From Erodium maritimum (lineage: Eukaryota; Streptophyta; Magnoliopsida; Geraniales; Geraniaceae), in the NCBI GenBank assembly GCA_963921825.1, contig OY997591.1, positions 46,397,825-46,461,824 on the forward strand: a DNA stretch of 64,000 bases, in the 5' to 3' direction. A program made the translations under genes and the position numbers. Shown in pieces: positions 32,510 through 45,900 of this stretch. Each line of letters begins with the position of its first letter. Position 1 is the first letter of the stretch. The notes beneath the pieces were generated by a model that worked only from the letters and a program-made list of their open reading frames with translations, was not told the DNA's origin and made no database searches.

Positions 32510-34574
32510 CTTCGCGTGCCAGATCTGGACACACCGTCGGCGCCGGAGCTCAAAGCTCCTCTTCTACCTCTTAGCCCCCCACCCACGGCCATCCTCACCA
32601 CTTGAAACCCCAGCTCCCTCTTCCTCCTCCCCGAGACTTAGCAAATCGCGTCATTGTCGGAGAGCCACGCGGTGAATGACGTCTCAGGTCGCGTTCCACC
32701 GTCCCAGACGAACCCCCGCCGGAAAAACACGGTACCGAGCTCATTGTGGGTGAGTTCCACCCCAGATCCGAAACCCTGAGCTCTAGCACACGCATTCTCG
32801 CCGGCGAGAGCTCGATTTCTCTCCCTCCGAGCTCTCATGCCGCCGCCGTCGCGTTTCAGGCCAAACCCTAGCCTTCCTCTCAGAAGCAGGCCTTGGGCCA
32901 GGACGGTTGGGCTGGGAAAGCTTTGGGCCGTGTTAGGCCATTGGGCCGGGAGACGGGCCACGCCCAGATCGAAGGTCCGGATTCTGGACTCGGGTTTGGA
33001 CCGGGTTTGGGGCCAGGTTCGGGTTCGGGCTCGAACCGGGTCTGGTTACGGGTTCGGACTCGGATCCGGGTCAGACAGGTTTTAAAGACTTACTTAATTA
33101 AAAATCAGATTAATTAATTATTAAATTAATTTAAATTGGAGTTTTAAAGGATTTAAAGAGAAAGGACTTATCAGACTTAATTGGTAAAATTAGAGGACTG
33201 TTACGGATTGGACCGGGACTGATTACTGTCCTTTTGTTAAACCCAGGCTTGGACCTCGATCGTGGAGAAGACCGGAGGTAGGCCCGGACGTCAGCAGCTA
33301 GGAGACGCAGCTGTTGGTTCTTCTTGAGGTAGGGAAAGTAGCGAATACCGGTTTGGTTACGGAAAGTTACTAGTACGCATGCTAGGTAATAACAAAACTG
33401 GAATGAACGTTTATATTATAAAATAACCGAACGAGTCTTAGTAACATATAGGATGTGATTCACTAGTGTTAGCCGTTTTCAATATTCTGGGAAATTGTCG
33501 TACTGGTAGGATGGCCATGTCGAGCCTTAGACTGTGTGCTGATTGAGATGCATGATGTGTGGTAAACCGCTGATTGAGAGTCATAATAAGATGGATTCGG
33601 TGTTGCATGTTGAGACTGTGTGTGGGCAAGTGTGTCGTGTGTGATGTAATGTGAATCCTTGATTGTGATATGACCGGGTGAGTGATAGACCGGTTTGTGT
33701 GTTATGGTGAGTTTTGCTTGGTTGGTATACCGGGGTCGAACCATGTTTTTGTGATGCGTGTTATACTCTTGCTCGGTGTTCCAAGAGGATGTGTGTCCGG
33801 AATGATACCTACACTGAGAGAGTATGCTGGTGTAGAGTACTGAGGACGAGGACGGTGTGACCATTATCCCGAGTCTCTGTGACGGGAGGACTTACGACCG
33901 AGGTATGTGCCGGTCCGTTGTACGTGAGGCCCTGAGTCTACGTGACAGGAAGAAGTCCGACTGAGGGATTTCCGGTCTGGGATGTTACCCCGAGTCTACG
34001 TGACGGGAAGATGTCGGGACCGAGGCTTCGTGATCCGGTACAACATAAATGGAACGGGTTGTGATAGCCGGAGACGTTGGAAATGATTGGGCTTGCGGGT
34101 CGTATTGGGCCTACGGGTCGTGATTGGGCCTGCGGGTCATGTTGGGCCTACGGGTTGTATGGGGGATACGGGTCGTGGTTCGGCCTATGGTTCGTGTTCT
34201 ACCCCGATGATTTATGGTCCTTTGGGAACATTTTCGGGCCCTCCGATGAGATGCGTTCCTAGGAAACGTTTCCGGTCGCCCCGACGCATGTGTCTCCTCT
34301 GGACCGAGGGGCTATCCGAGATGATACGATGACTTTATGGTATGTTATGATGGTAATTCGGGGACTGCAGTACGGGACATGTGTTTGTTGCTTTTGTGTG
34401 TGATACGTTTGATGTTTGGTTAATGTTTTGCTTTGTGAAAGTGGTCGTTGAGCGTGTTGTAAGTTTGGCTATGAACCCCGGTTTGACAGCTAGTTATGCT
34501 ATACTAGTATGCCCTAATTGGACGGTTAGTCGTGGTGGTGAGCCGATGTTCATTACCTTTACTACTTTCTCTAT

Positions 34575-34592
34575 TGGGCGAAAGCTCACCCC
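34575..34592 (+). promoter_or_regulatory. Conserved LTR hairpin box, solo LTR C
   Basis: TGGGCGAAAGCTCACCCC, 277 bp before the LTR end, with TTGTGTTCAG following at 34601-34610. Confidence 0.45.
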
Positions 34593-34874
34593 TTACCTTA
34601 TTGTGTTCAGGTGTTGAGCGGAATTGTGCTAGCAGGACATAGCTGAGCTTGGGAGCTGGCGAGGGTCTTGTCTAGTAGGACTAGTGACGTACCGTGTTTT
34701 GAACTAAGACATGTTCTTACGTTTTATTTAAGAGATGTTGACTCTTTTAATCGATTTTTTTGAAATACAGTTTATTGTTTTAAGCTTATTTACTTTAATT
34801 TTCGCTTTAATTATCTATTATTTTAGTTCACGTCTCGAGTCCGGTCAAAACCGGATTTGGGGCGTGACACTAAA

Positions 34875-35070
34875 TACCAACGACATGATGTATGTTGGAC
34901 TAAAAGTTTAAAATACCAATGACATGATGTATGTTGGACCAGAAGTTCCAAATACCAACAACCTAATTTATATTGGACCAGAAGTTCCAAATACATAATA
35001 CCAACGACCCAATGTACTTCGGATCAGAAGTTCCAAATACTTAATACTAGCGAATTTGAAATGGGTAATG
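34875..35070. repeat. Tandem repeats of the copia leader
   Basis: Units with TGTTGGACCAGAAGTTCCAA and AATACCAACGACATGATG recur about four times. The first unit (GGGCCAGAAGTTCTAAA) lies before the C insertion at 30344, confirming that the C LTR split this array. Confidence 0.8.
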
Positions 35071-35289
35071 ATGAATGTCGATATGTTCACATTGAAAAAT
35101 CTTGACATATTATGGTTTTGATCCATGTTCAAGACGAAGAATCTGGTAAAGTACCTATATACAACTCTTAGGCTGGATAAGAACATTTCCCGAGATGGGA
35201 ATGCGGCATGAGCTCGTTATTACCAGTGATATATGTATGATGTTTTTGTACAATCCTATCAAGTTTTGTAAATTAATATAATGCTCTCC

Positions 35290-36142
35290 TTTGTAGAAGG
35301 ATCTGGAGCTCGATAGTGGATTGTCTGCTTGTAATGGGAATAATGATATATGTATTGTTGATTGCGCATCGACGCACACAATCTTAAAGGACAAGAAGTA
35401 TTTTTATTGCTTAATGTTGGTCAAAGCAAGTGTTAATACTATCTTGGGTACTATGAACCTGATATAAGGCTCTGGGGGAGCCACCTTGCTATTGGAAAAT
35501 GGAACGAGATTGCGTATCCATAATGAATTTTATGCTAGTAGATCCAAGAGAAATCTACTTAGCGTTAAGAATATCCGTGGTAATGGATATCATGTGGAGA
35601 CCACTAGAGAAAATGAGACTGAGTTTCTCCGTATCATCGGGGGTGATCGTGGTGAAAAGTGGGTACTAGAAAATTTGCATGTTCTATCATCGGGGTTGTA
35701 TTACACAACCATAAGAACAGTTGAAACCTACGCAACAATGAACCAAAAGTTCATTAATCCAAATGTTTTTATGCTTTGGCACAATCGTCTTGGTCATCCA
35801 TGATCGACCATGATGCGTATGATTATTGAGAACTCATGTGGACATTCGTTAAAGGGCTAGAAGATCCTAATGTGCAATGAGATATCATGTACCGCTTGTT
35901 CTCAAGGCAAATTAATAGTCTGGCCATCTCAAAAAAAGGTTAATATTGAATCCCCATCATTCTTACAATGGACTCAGGGAGATATGTGTGGACCTATACA
36001 TCCAGCTAGTGGACCATTAAATTATTTTATGGTCTTGATAGACGTATCAAGCAGATGGTCTCATATTTGTTTACCGTCAACACAAAATGTTGTAGTTGCA
36101 AAATTGTTGGCATAAATAATTAAGCTGAGGGCACATTTCCCT
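35290..36142 (+). pseudogene. Ty1/copia protease-integrase remnant (left part)
   Basis: Copia polyprotein with stops. DCASTHTILKDKKYF stands at the protease position. GAG_pre-integrase follows (LWHNRLGHP, then CxxC in CTACSQGK), then the integrase core start GDMCGPIHPASGPLNYFMVLID. Stop codons occur near 35465, 35802, 35859 and 36113. The frame continues after the B2 insertion: HFP before 36142 joins NHPVKSISLDNASDF after 39566. Confidence 0.88.
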
Positions 36143-38009
36143 TGTAATAACCACTCCCGGTCAACGCCAGTCAAACCTGCAAAAAACAGGAAAATTAAAT
36201 TTTTTTTTTTGACGGACACTTAATGAACCTAAAATGACCCCGAGTGTCATACCGAACTTAAGTTGACCCCGTTATTGACCAAAGTGAGTTCCAAGGGACT
36301 CAGGGCAACTTTCTGATCAATTTGGAAAATGTTGACTTTTCGCTGGAAAAGTCAACCGAGCGACGTTTTGGTCCATTCGAGGACCATTTTGGATCCGAAA
36401 AGCTTAGCCGTCGTCGCAACGGTCTTAGTTGAGCCGTTTCCTTGTAGCCCGTCAAGTTTCGTAATTTCTTGGGAAAAGTGCCCGTTCGGGGCCCGAAACG
36501 TCCGTTTTTCGCAAAACTGATTGAAAAATATCAACTAGATATTTTCCAAAAGGTGTGGGACCCACCGTGACACTTGTCAATTATATGGTGGTGTAAATTT
36601 TGGGGGGAAAAGGTGTGGATGGGAGTGTTGGCCGACCATATGGGTTGAAGGAGGGAAAGTGGTGCTTTGTTGTTAGTTTATTAAATTAGAAAAAGAAAGA
36701 GAGAAGTTAGAGAGAGAAGGAGAAGAGAGAAAGGGAGAAGAAGAGAGTTGGGGTTAGGGTTTGGCACTATTCACGTCGTTCAAGCCCTTGGATCGTCTTC
36801 AAGCAAGGAGCAAATTCGTTCCCCTCATCCTCCTCTACGGTAATACCCAAACCGATTCTCGTTTTGATTATTTTGGAAAGCTAGGGTTTGTTAAAACGAA
36901 TGATTTAGGGTTGTGTGGAGGTTGGGGAGGTGTTGGAGACGTTTTAGAGGTGTTTGGGGGTTTAATTTCACGTTTTCCGGTGACCGGAGGCTCGGGAGGA
37001 GCTCCGGCCACCGTGGGTGGTGGCCGGCTGGCCATGAGGTGGCTGGCCGGAGCTGGCAGCAGCCACCACATGGTGGCCGAGCCTCCCCTTGAGCCCTAGG
37101 AGCTCTCGGGCAAGTAGGTTGGTGGTGCCCACGTGCTCGGGTGATCGGGTTTTGTGTTTCGGGTGGTTTAAAACGTTCCCCGGACCATTTATCCTTAACC
37201 GAATCGAAAATTGGAATTTAATTGGAGAAGTTGTAATTAACAGGTTTTAGAAACTTTAAACGTTAATTAATTGACTCGGAAGTCGGAATTCGATTCCGTC
37301 AAGGGCGTTAGGTTCCTTGAAATATTCTAAGACCGTAGAAATGAAAACGGGGGCTTTTGGAGCCCCGGAAGGCAATTAACAAAACCCGGGCAGATTCGCC
37401 ATGTCGGGCGAATCGGGCCTTTACGGGTCCTTTATCGACAATGTCGAGTAATTGGGAAGTTTGGGAGTGATCGACATTGTCGGGGTTAAGTTTGGGCACC
37501 GAGTTTATTGGTTTTCGGTTTATTCCTGCGAGTTGTTTAGTGACTTTAAATTGTGTTCCTTTAGATCGTGCCACGGACCGAGGCAAGGGAAAGCTGGGTG
37601 AGTGACTGAGATCATCACCAGAGCTCGTGGTTTGGCTTTTGGGAGAACACGCACGAGGTAGGGAAAAGTAGCCGGATCTCGGCCCTGACTAGGGAAAGTT
37701 AACAGTAGAAATGCATGTGACACTGGGGTGTCGTGGGTTGAGTAGGTTAGCAAATATTAGAATTGCATGATACGGGATTGTAGCGTTATGAGAAAAGCAT
37801 GTGACACTTAGTAATGTCGTAGGAGCAGAGAACTTAGCGTTAATTGAATTACTGGAGGCATATGACCATGCCCGGAGGTTGTTTGTGAACTTATCGATAT
37901 TAGGAGTACTGGAGGCATATGACCATGCCCGGAGGTTGATTGAGAAACTGTTGATATTAGGACTGTTGGAGGCTTTGGTTAAGCCGGAGGTTGATTGCGT
38001 GTTTGGTGT

Positions 38010-38271
38010 CTTGGGTGGCCTTGAGAGCCCGTGTTTTATTATCGAGTTTTGAGTGGCCTTGAGAGCCCGTATGATTTATTGATTGAGTTTGGGTGGCCTT
38101 GAGAGCCCGTGTATTTAAATTGGGGTCTTGGGTGGCCATGAGAGCCCGTAGTTAATTGTTGGTGTTTTGGGTGGCCATGAGAGCCCGTGTATTTAAATTG
38201 GTGTTTTGGGTGGCTTTGAGAGCCGTGTACTAAGGTTGGTGTCTTTGGCTGGCCTGACCGAGTTAGAGTCT

Positions 38272-38305
<34 letters not shown>

Positions 38306-39050
38306 GGTTGCAAGCATTCTTTAGCTGGCTTACGAGTTAGAGTCTCGGTAAGTTGCAAGCGTGTTTTATGGTTGGTGTCTTGGGAGGCCGTGAGTGCCTG
38401 TGGGGTTGTTGAGTCCGTGTCCTACTGTTGGATTGTCTTGGGAGGCCGTGAGTGCTTGTGGGCCGTTGAGTCCGTGTCTTACTGTTGGTGCGTCTTGAGT
38501 GGCAGTGAGTACCGTGGGGTTGTTGAACCCGAGTCTTGACCGTTGGTGTGTCTTGAGTGGCAGTGAGTGCCCGTGGGGTTGTTGAACCCGTGTCTTGACC
38601 GTTGGTGTGTCTTGAGTGGCAGTGAGTGCCCGTGGGGTTGTTGAACCCAAGTCTTGATTGTTGAGGTGTCTTGAGTGGCCTTGAGTGCCTGTGTGATTGA
38701 ACTTGCCTGTGATTGTGATTGTGATTGTGATTGCAGATCCCGGTAGGTTGCAAGCATTCTTTGGCTGGCCTGACCAAGTTTGAGTATCAACGGGTTGCAA
38801 GCATTCTTTGGCTGGCCTGACACAGTTTGAGTAACACAGGTTGCAAGCATTCTTTGGCTGGCCTGGTCTGAGTTTGAGTAACACAGGTTGCAAGCATTCT
38901 TTGGCTGGCCTGGTCCGAGATTGAGTATCACAGGTTGTAAGCATTCTTTGGCTAGCCTGATCCGTGTTCGTGTGAGTGGGAGAGGTTACTGAGCAGCTGG
39001 TATGCGATCCTTTGTGATCTTGTTTGGTGTGCGATCCTTTGTGATCTGTT
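38010..39050. repeat. Tandem arrays and a 32-G run inside solo LTR B2
   Basis: Arrays in order: ~58-bp units with GGGTGGCCTTGAGAGCCCGT (38010-38230); a run of 32 G (38273-38304); ~62-bp units with GTGAGTGCCCGTGGGGTTGT (38390-38690); ~60-bp units with GGTTGCAAGCATTCTTTGGC (38310-38960); and two copies of TGCGATCCTTTGTGATCT (39001-39050). Long antisense ORFs here are by-products of the arrays. Confidence 0.85.
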
Positions 39051-39271
39051 TGGTGTTGTGTAGCTGTCGTTTGAGTCCTTGGGAGAGGTCGTCAATTGTC
39101 GTGTCGGGTCTACTTACGTGGTTGAGTGTTGAGTCGTTCGAGGAAGGTCACCGTGGGTGTTTGTCAGTCGGAGTACTTGAGTTGGGGACGGTGATCCCCG
39201 GAGTTGAGTTTGTTGTGGGTGTTATAGGCATTGTCTGCTAATTATGTCGTAGTCAGCCTGTTATCCGCGGT

Positions 39272-39291
39272 GGTGAGCGAACGCTCACCCC
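39272..39291 (+). promoter_or_regulatory. Conserved LTR hairpin box, solo LTR B2
   Basis: GGTGAGCGAACGCTCACCCC, 274 bp before the LTR end: a perfect GGTGAGCG/CGCTCACC stem around AA. TTTTCCTACAG follows, ending at 39309. Confidence 0.55.
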
Positions 39292-39565
39292 TAGCTGCTT
39301 TTCCTACAGGTACCGTTCGTAGGCTGGACTAGGTGAGCTTCTGAAGCTTGAAGAGCTTGAAGCGGGTTTCTGGGTGTTTTGGGTCTAGCGACGGATACCA
39401 CGTTTTTGGTCCACTTGTTGGGACGTGTTTTAAGTTGTAATTATTATTTTATTGAACTAAACTGGTATTTTAAAGTGATTCAATGAAACAGGTTTCAAGT
39501 GTTTGTATGTTTTTTTTAAAAACGTTCGCGTCCCGAGTTCGGTTTGCTGAAATTGGGGCGTGACA

Positions 39566-42035
39566 TCCCTAATCATCCCGTTAAATCTATTAGTCTTGAT
39601 AATGCGAGTGATTTCACGTCGAGGACGTTTGATGACTATTGCATGTCTTTAGGGATCGACGTTGAACATCATGTTGCACATGTCCGTACACATAATGATT
39701 TAGCATAATCGTTTATTAAACGAATACAAGTAATTGCACGTACATTATAAATGCAATCACAATTAACTGTTTCTGCTTAGGGACATGTTGTATACATGCT
39801 GCATCTTTAAGTCGGTTGAGGCCTAATGCATATCACCGATATTCTCTTATGCAACTTGTGTGTGGTCATGAACCTGATATATCTCATTTGTGAACCTTTA
39901 GTTGCATTGTGAAATGCCAATTGCACCTCCTAAATGCACAAAAATGGGACCCCAAGGTCGATTGGGTGTTTATGTTGGTTATGATTCACCATTGATAATC
40001 AGGTATCTTGAACCCGTGACGGGCGACATGTTTATTGCAAGGTTTGCAGACTGTCATTTTGATGAGGCAACGTTTCCACCGTTGGGTGAAAAAATAAGAC
40101 TCCTAAAATTAGTCATGAACATGCTTGGGAATAAGTTCTCTATCTCATCTTGACCCACGCACACCATAATGTGAGATGGAAGTATATAGGATACTTAATG
40201 TGCATAATTTTGCAAACCAAATGCCTGATGCATTTGCAGATACATCAAAAATGACAAAATCTTATATAGAAGCCATCAATAAATACCAACTAGAATTAAG
40301 ATCACTGGTGATACTGCATAAGCAGCTATCGATTCCTCTAGTACACGCCAAAAACATGGAAGACCAGTTCGATCAAGAGACGCAGTTCCTCGGAAACAGA
40401 AATGTCTGAAGAATAAAGGGGATGAAAGAACCTAATTATCGGAGTTGGTTCTGGGGGAACCAGTCATTTTGGAAAGACCAAAAGGGTCTGATGATCTTGA
40501 GGGATTACAAGAAAAGGATAATGTGAAGTTCCACATGAATTATTCACATATAAAGAAAACATGGGATTGTAGCTCAACTGTTGATGATGGAATCTTTGCT
40601 TTCGTAGTGGCTAACGAGATAATCAAAGAATTTGATTTTGAGCCCCGAAGCATTGATGAATTCCGTCACAGGGATGATTGACCAAAGTGGGAAAAAGCAA
40701 TTCAAGTGAAATTGGCTTCCTTGGCGAAACGCCAAGTCTTTGGGCCCGTTTCAAAAACACCAGAGAATGTTAAACCTGTTTCTTACAGGTGGGTGTTTAC
40801 AAGGAAACGAAATGAGAACAATGAAGTCGCCCGAAATAAGGCTAGACTTGTGGCCCAAGGATTCTCTCAACGATTGGGGGTCGATTTTGATGTGACATAT
40901 TCCCAGTGATGGATATGATCACTTTCAGATGTTTGATCAGCCTATCAGTATATAAGGGAATTGATATGTGCATAACGGAAATTTTCCCTACTTACCTGTA
41001 TGGTACTTTGGACACCGATATCTATATGAAACTCCCTGATGGTTGAGATTGCCTAAAGCAATAATAGATATCCCTAGAGATATGTGTTCAATAAAGTTAC
41101 AAAAGTCTTTTATATGGACAAAAGCAATCTGGTAGAATGTGGTACAATCGTCTTAACGAGTACCTAACCAGATAGGGCTATAAGAACGATATTTTATTTC
41201 CATGTGTGTTCATTAAAAAACAAACCCTGAATTTGTTATTATAGTAGTGTATGTCGATGACATAAATCTGATTGGGACTCCAGGGGAGATCCTCAACGAT
41301 GTAGAATATATGAAAAAGGAATTTAAAAAGAATAATTTGGGGGAGACTAGACATTGTCTCGGCCTGCAGCTCGAGCATTTGTCTGATGGTATTTTGATCC
41401 ATCAATCTACATAAGTTGAGAAGCTCCTGAAACGCTTCAGCATGGATAATGCTCATCCACTTAGTATTTCAATGGTCGTCCGATCTTTAGACCTCAATAT
41501 CTAAAGTACCATATCTAATGCTATTGGGGATTTGTTATATTTGACACAATGTACGCGACCTGGTATAGCGTTCGCAATAAATGTACTTGCCAGGTTTAGT
41601 TTAGAACCCATTCGACAACATTGGAATGGTATCAAGCATATACTTCGTTATATGAGTTGAACTAAATACTTGGGACTTTTGTATTCTAAGTCCAGGGGGA
41701 GCATTAGCTTGGTTGGATATGAAGATGCGGGATACTTATCAGATCCTCACAAAGCTCGCTCACAGACATGATATGTATTTACCTGCAATGAGACGGCCAT
41801 TTCATGGCACTCAACGAAACAGACTCTAGTTACGACATCCTCTAATCATTCAGAAATTTTTGCACTACATGAAGCTAGTCGAGATGTGTTTTCCTCCGAT
41901 CAGTTATTCGACATATACAGAGCTCAATCGACATACCTCCAAAAAATTCTCCTACCACATTATATGAGGATAATGGAGTTTGTATTGCTCAGATCAGAGG
42001 AGGTTGTATCAAAGGGATAGAATCAAACCCATCTC
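39566..42035 (+). pseudogene. Ty1/copia integrase-RT-RNase H remnant (right part)
   Basis: Continues the copia polyprotein: integrase LDNASDF, the post-integrase motif KMGPQGRLGVYVGYDSP and IIRYLEPVTGD (39902-40150). RT follows with VSYRWVFTRKRNENNEV, ARLVAQGFSQRLGVDFDVTYS and YVDDINLIG (near 41250). RNase H has ISWHSTKQTLVTTSSNHSE near 41805 and YEDN near 41970. Many stop codons and frame changes. The sequence breaks off near 42035, where the truncated 3' LTR of the B element begins, so copia's 3' end is lost. Confidence 0.88.
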
Positions 42036-42039
42036 TCTG

Positions 42040-42991
42040 AATCAAACACGAAAACCCGAGACCCGAACACGTGGGCCCCACCCGGCCATCAAGACCTGTG
42101 GGTGGCTGGACCGGTTCACCACCATGGTGGCCGGTCCTAGCTCCGGCCAGCCACCACCCACGGTGGCCGGAGCTCCCCCGAGCCTCCGGTCACCGGAAAC
42201 CGATCTTTTTCGCTCCAAAACGTTCCCAACGAACCCTACTCCTCGACTCATCCATATTTAACTCGTTTAAACCCAAACCCTAACTTTCAAACGTACCAAA
42301 ACAAAAATCGAATAGGTTCTCACCGTAGGGAATGACGATGGGAGCTAGATTCTTCAACCATTGAGACGATCCGTTGGTTGGATCGTCGGGAAATCACAAA
42401 GCCCTACCCATTTCTTCTCTTTTTCCCTTTTCCTTCCCTCCTCCTTCTCTCTTCTTTCTCTCTCTATTTTCTCTTCTTTTTTTCTCTTTTTTTGAAGTAT
42501 GGCCGAACACCCCCCTATGTGTCTTCCTTTTGTTTTGTTCAAAAATATCTAACACCACCACTTATGTGACAAGTGGCAAGTGGGTCCCATCTCTTTAAAA
42601 AATATATCTTTGTAGATATTTTTCTGTAGATTCGCGAAATTCGGCCGTCTCGGGCACCGAACGGGCCCATTTTCCAAGAAATTACGAAACTTCACGGGCT
42701 ACAAGGAAATGGCTCAACTAAGAACGCTGTAACGACGGCTAAGCTTTTTGGATCCAAAACGGACCAAAACGTCGCTCGGTTGACTTTTCCGGCAAAAAGT
42801 CAACATTTCCCAAATTGGGCAAAAAGTTGCCCTGAGTCCCCCGGAACTCACTTTGATCGATATCGGGGTCAACTTAAGTATGGTATGACCCTTGGGGTCA
42901 AATTGAGGTTCATTTAAGTGTCTGTCCCAAAATTTTAAATTATCCTGTTTTTCGCCGACTTGACTGGCGTTGACCGGAAGTGGTTCTTACA
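42040..42991 (-). repeat. Family B 3' LTR, truncated
   Basis: Starts (minus) TGTAAGAACCACTTCCGG at 42991 after the PPT AAGGGGGTAGAT and matches the 5' LTR down to about 42040 (ACACGAAAACCCGAGACC), where it joins copia sequence. Retains the GA-rich leader (minus) and the ACG|GTGAGAACC site at 42324/42323. Confidence 0.9.
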
Positions 42992-42993
42992 AT

Positions 42994-45900
42994 CTACCCC
43001 CTTAAAGGAATTTCGTCCGCGAAATTTAAAACAGACGTACCTCCGGAGTCGAACAGATCGGGGTACTTCGCGCGAACCTCGTCCTCGCGCTCCCAAGTCG
43101 ACTCAGCACCGTGGTGTCGCCACTGCACCCGTACCAGGCGGATAACCTCCCGTGTGTCCATGATTCGAACCAGCTGCTCCTCATAAGAGATATCGTCAGC
43201 CACCTCGATATCTGCCCACTCAATGACGTGGGAGGGGTCCGCATTGTACTTCCGCAACTGGGACACGTTGAAGACGTTATGAATCCTCCCAAGTTGCGGT
43301 GGTAATGCCAGACGATATGCCAATGCTCCCACTCTGCTCAAGATCTCGAAAGGGCCGATGTACCGCGGGGCTAACTTGCCTCCGCCGCGGCTAAACCGTA
43401 CCAGTCCCTTCCTCGGGCTCGCCTTCAGGAACACGTGATCACCGACTGCGAACTCGAGAGGTCGGCGTCGTCTGCCGGCGTAGCTCTTCTGCCGACTCTG
43501 TGCGGTCTTCAACCGCTCGCGTATCAGTGCAACCTTCTCTGTCGTCTCTCGGACGAGCTCTGGCCCCAGCAGGCTCTTGTCTCCCACCTCTACCCAACAC
43601 ACTGGCGATCGACACGGCCTACCATACAACGCTTCAAACGGTGCCATCCCGATACTGGCCTGGAAGCTGTTGTTGTAGGCGAACTCGGCTAACGGTAGCT
43701 GGGTCTCCCACGACCCCCTAAAGTCTAGCACACATGCCCGCAGCATGTCCTCCAAAATCTGAATCGTGCGCTCGGACTGGCCGTCTGTCTGGGGATGGTG
43801 TGCTGTACTGAGTAGAACCTCGGTCCCCAACGCGGTCTGCAGACTCGGCCAAAATCTGGACGTAAAACGAGGATCCCTGTCAGAAACTATCGACACAAGG
43901 ACTCCATGGAGACGCATTATCTCCTGAATGTACAGGTTGCTCAACTTGTCAACCGGATCAGTCATCCTCATGGCCAGGAAATGGGCCGACTTGGTCAACC
44001 GATCGACTACCACCCAAACCGCATCATGTCCCCTTGGCGATCTCGACAATCCACTCACGAAGTCCATCGTGACGTGCTCCCACTTCCACTGGGCAATCGG
44101 CAGTGGCTGCAATAATCCGGCAGGACGCTGATGTTCGGCTTTCACCTGCTGACAGGTGAGACACCTCGATACAAATTCCGCGACCTCCCTCCGCATCCCG
44201 TTCCACCAAAAGTTCCGCCTGACGTCGCGGTACATCTTGGTGCTACCCAGGTGCACTGTAAGACGCGAATGATGTGACTCTCGCAACACGTCGTCTCTAC
44301 AGTTGCCCGGCACGAATAATCCTCCTCGATACCGTAACCCCCAATCCGCACTGAGTTCCCAGCCCTCTGCCTCATCACCGCTAACGACCCTCTCTCGGAT
44401 CTCTGACGTCTCGACATCCTCCGACTGCGCCTCCAACACTCGGGCAAGTAGTGAGGGCTGAGCCACCAGTGAGCACATGGCCACGCCACCTGTAACCTCC
44501 TCTAGCTCAAGCCCGAACGTGCCCAGTTCCCCCATCATGTCCCACTCTCGGACTGATATGCTAGCAAGACTCGGAACCGACTTCCTACTCAGGGCGTCGG
44601 CAACCACGTTCGCCTTACCCGGATGGTAGTGTAGCTCAAAGTTGTACTCCTCAAGTAGCTCCATCCATCGCCGCTGGCGCATGTTCAGGTCTCGTTGGGA
44701 AAAGATGTACTTGAGGCTCTTGTGATCCGAGAACACCTGAAATCGCTCGCCGTACAGATAATACCGCTAGACCTTTAGCGCGAACACGACTGTTGCTAGC
44801 TCCAAGTCGTGGGTAGGATAGTTGCGCTCGTGTGTCTTCAACTGCCTGGAGCCATAAGCAACAACTCTACCCAACTGCATCAGTACACAGCCCAGTCCTT
44901 CCCCGGACGCGTCACAATAGACCTCATACCCGATAACTCGCTCGGGTACTATCAATACTAGAGCGATAGTCAGACGAGTCTTCAACTCCGTGAACGCACG
45001 TTCACAATCCTCTGTCCACACAAACCCGACTCCCTTGCGCGTCAGCAGAGTCATAGGCGCGGCTAGTCGCGCAAAGTCCTGGACAAACCGCCGATAATAT
45101 CCTGCCAACCCAAGAAAGCTGCAGATCTCGAAGACACTCGTGGGCCGCGCCCACTTCGAAACCGCGTTTTCTTTGGCGGATCGACCAATATACCGTCACG
45201 GGATACAATGTGACCGAGGAATTTCACCTCAGCGAGCCAAAACTCGCACTTCTCCAAGTTGGCATATAGTTGATGCATTCGTAGCAGGGTCAGAACAGTC
45301 CTCAGATGCCCCTCATGTGCCGCCTCGTTCTACAAGTAGATCAAGATGTCGTCTACAAAAACCACCATAAATTGATCCAAGAACGGCCGGAATATACTGT
45401 TCATCAGATACATGAACGCGGCAGGTGCGTTCGTCAGTCCAAACGGCATCACCAAGAACTCGTAATGCCCATAGCGTGTCCGGAATGCAGTCTTTGCGAC
45501 GTCCGCCTCTCGGACTCGCAACTGGTAATATCCGGATCGCAGATCGATCTTCGAGAAGCAGGTCGACCCTCTCAACTGGTCGAACAAGTCGTCAATCCTC
45601 GACATTGGGTATCGGTTCTTCACCGTAACCCGGTTCAAATTCTGGTAATCTATACACATCCGAAGCTCTCCACTCTTCTTCTTCACGAAGAGTGCTGGTG
45701 CTCCCCACGGCGATGTGCTCGGACGGATAAACCCTTTCTCCCCAAGCTCCTCGAGCTGACGCTTCAGCTCGGTCAACTCTACCGGCCCGAACTCCACCTC
45801 ACGAACTGGTGGTAATCCGCTCAACTCCTCAGGAAAGACCTCGGGGAACTCGCACATCACTCGCGGTAACTCTCGGCTCTGCACGGCCGATACATCCTCC

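Larger units (their letters stand above)
30361..34869 (+). mobile_element. Solo LTR, family C (TSD CTAAA), carrying a nested solo LTR D
   Basis: Starts TGTGAAGACCGTCTCGG and ends CGGATTTGGGGCGTGACA, flanked by perfect CTAAA at 30356-30360 and 34870-34874. About 2.8 kb after removing D2. The terminal 50 bp are almost the same as family A, so C is a relative of A with a diverged 5' part. The exon-like block GTCAGCAGCTAGGAG, a GAG|GTAGGG site (33328/33329) and the hairpin-acceptor module (34575-34610) are shared with A. Small repeats: GGGCCTACGGGTCGT units at 34087-34180. Confidence 0.9.
36143..39565 (+). mobile_element. Solo LTR, family B copy 2 (TSD TCCCT)
   Basis: A 3423-bp LTR starting TGTAATAACCACTCCCGG and ending AAATTGGGGCGTGACA. 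Perfect TCCCT at 36138-36142 and 39566-39570. It lies in the copia integrase core. It has the B-family GA-rich leader (36688-36745), donor/acceptor-like sites (36839/36840, 37564/37565, 37657/37658, 39309/39310) and the hairpin box. A small ORF in its leader is not recognisable. Confidence 0.92.

Noticed and set aside
32353-33117. Several GC-rich ORFs on both strands
   Set aside because: Continuation of the same solo LTR C leader beyond D2; no domain, and family A has a comparable GC-rich leader.
38337-38944. Overlapping antisense ORFs of 146-192 codons
   Set aside because: Products of the tandem arrays in solo LTR B2; all three frames are open with repetitive peptides.
42374-42598. Hydrophobic Phe/Ser/Leu-rich ORF, repeated at 50694-50918, looking like a membrane protein
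   Set aside because: It is the CT-rich leader segment of the B LTR read antisense to the element; low complexity explains the hydrophobicity.
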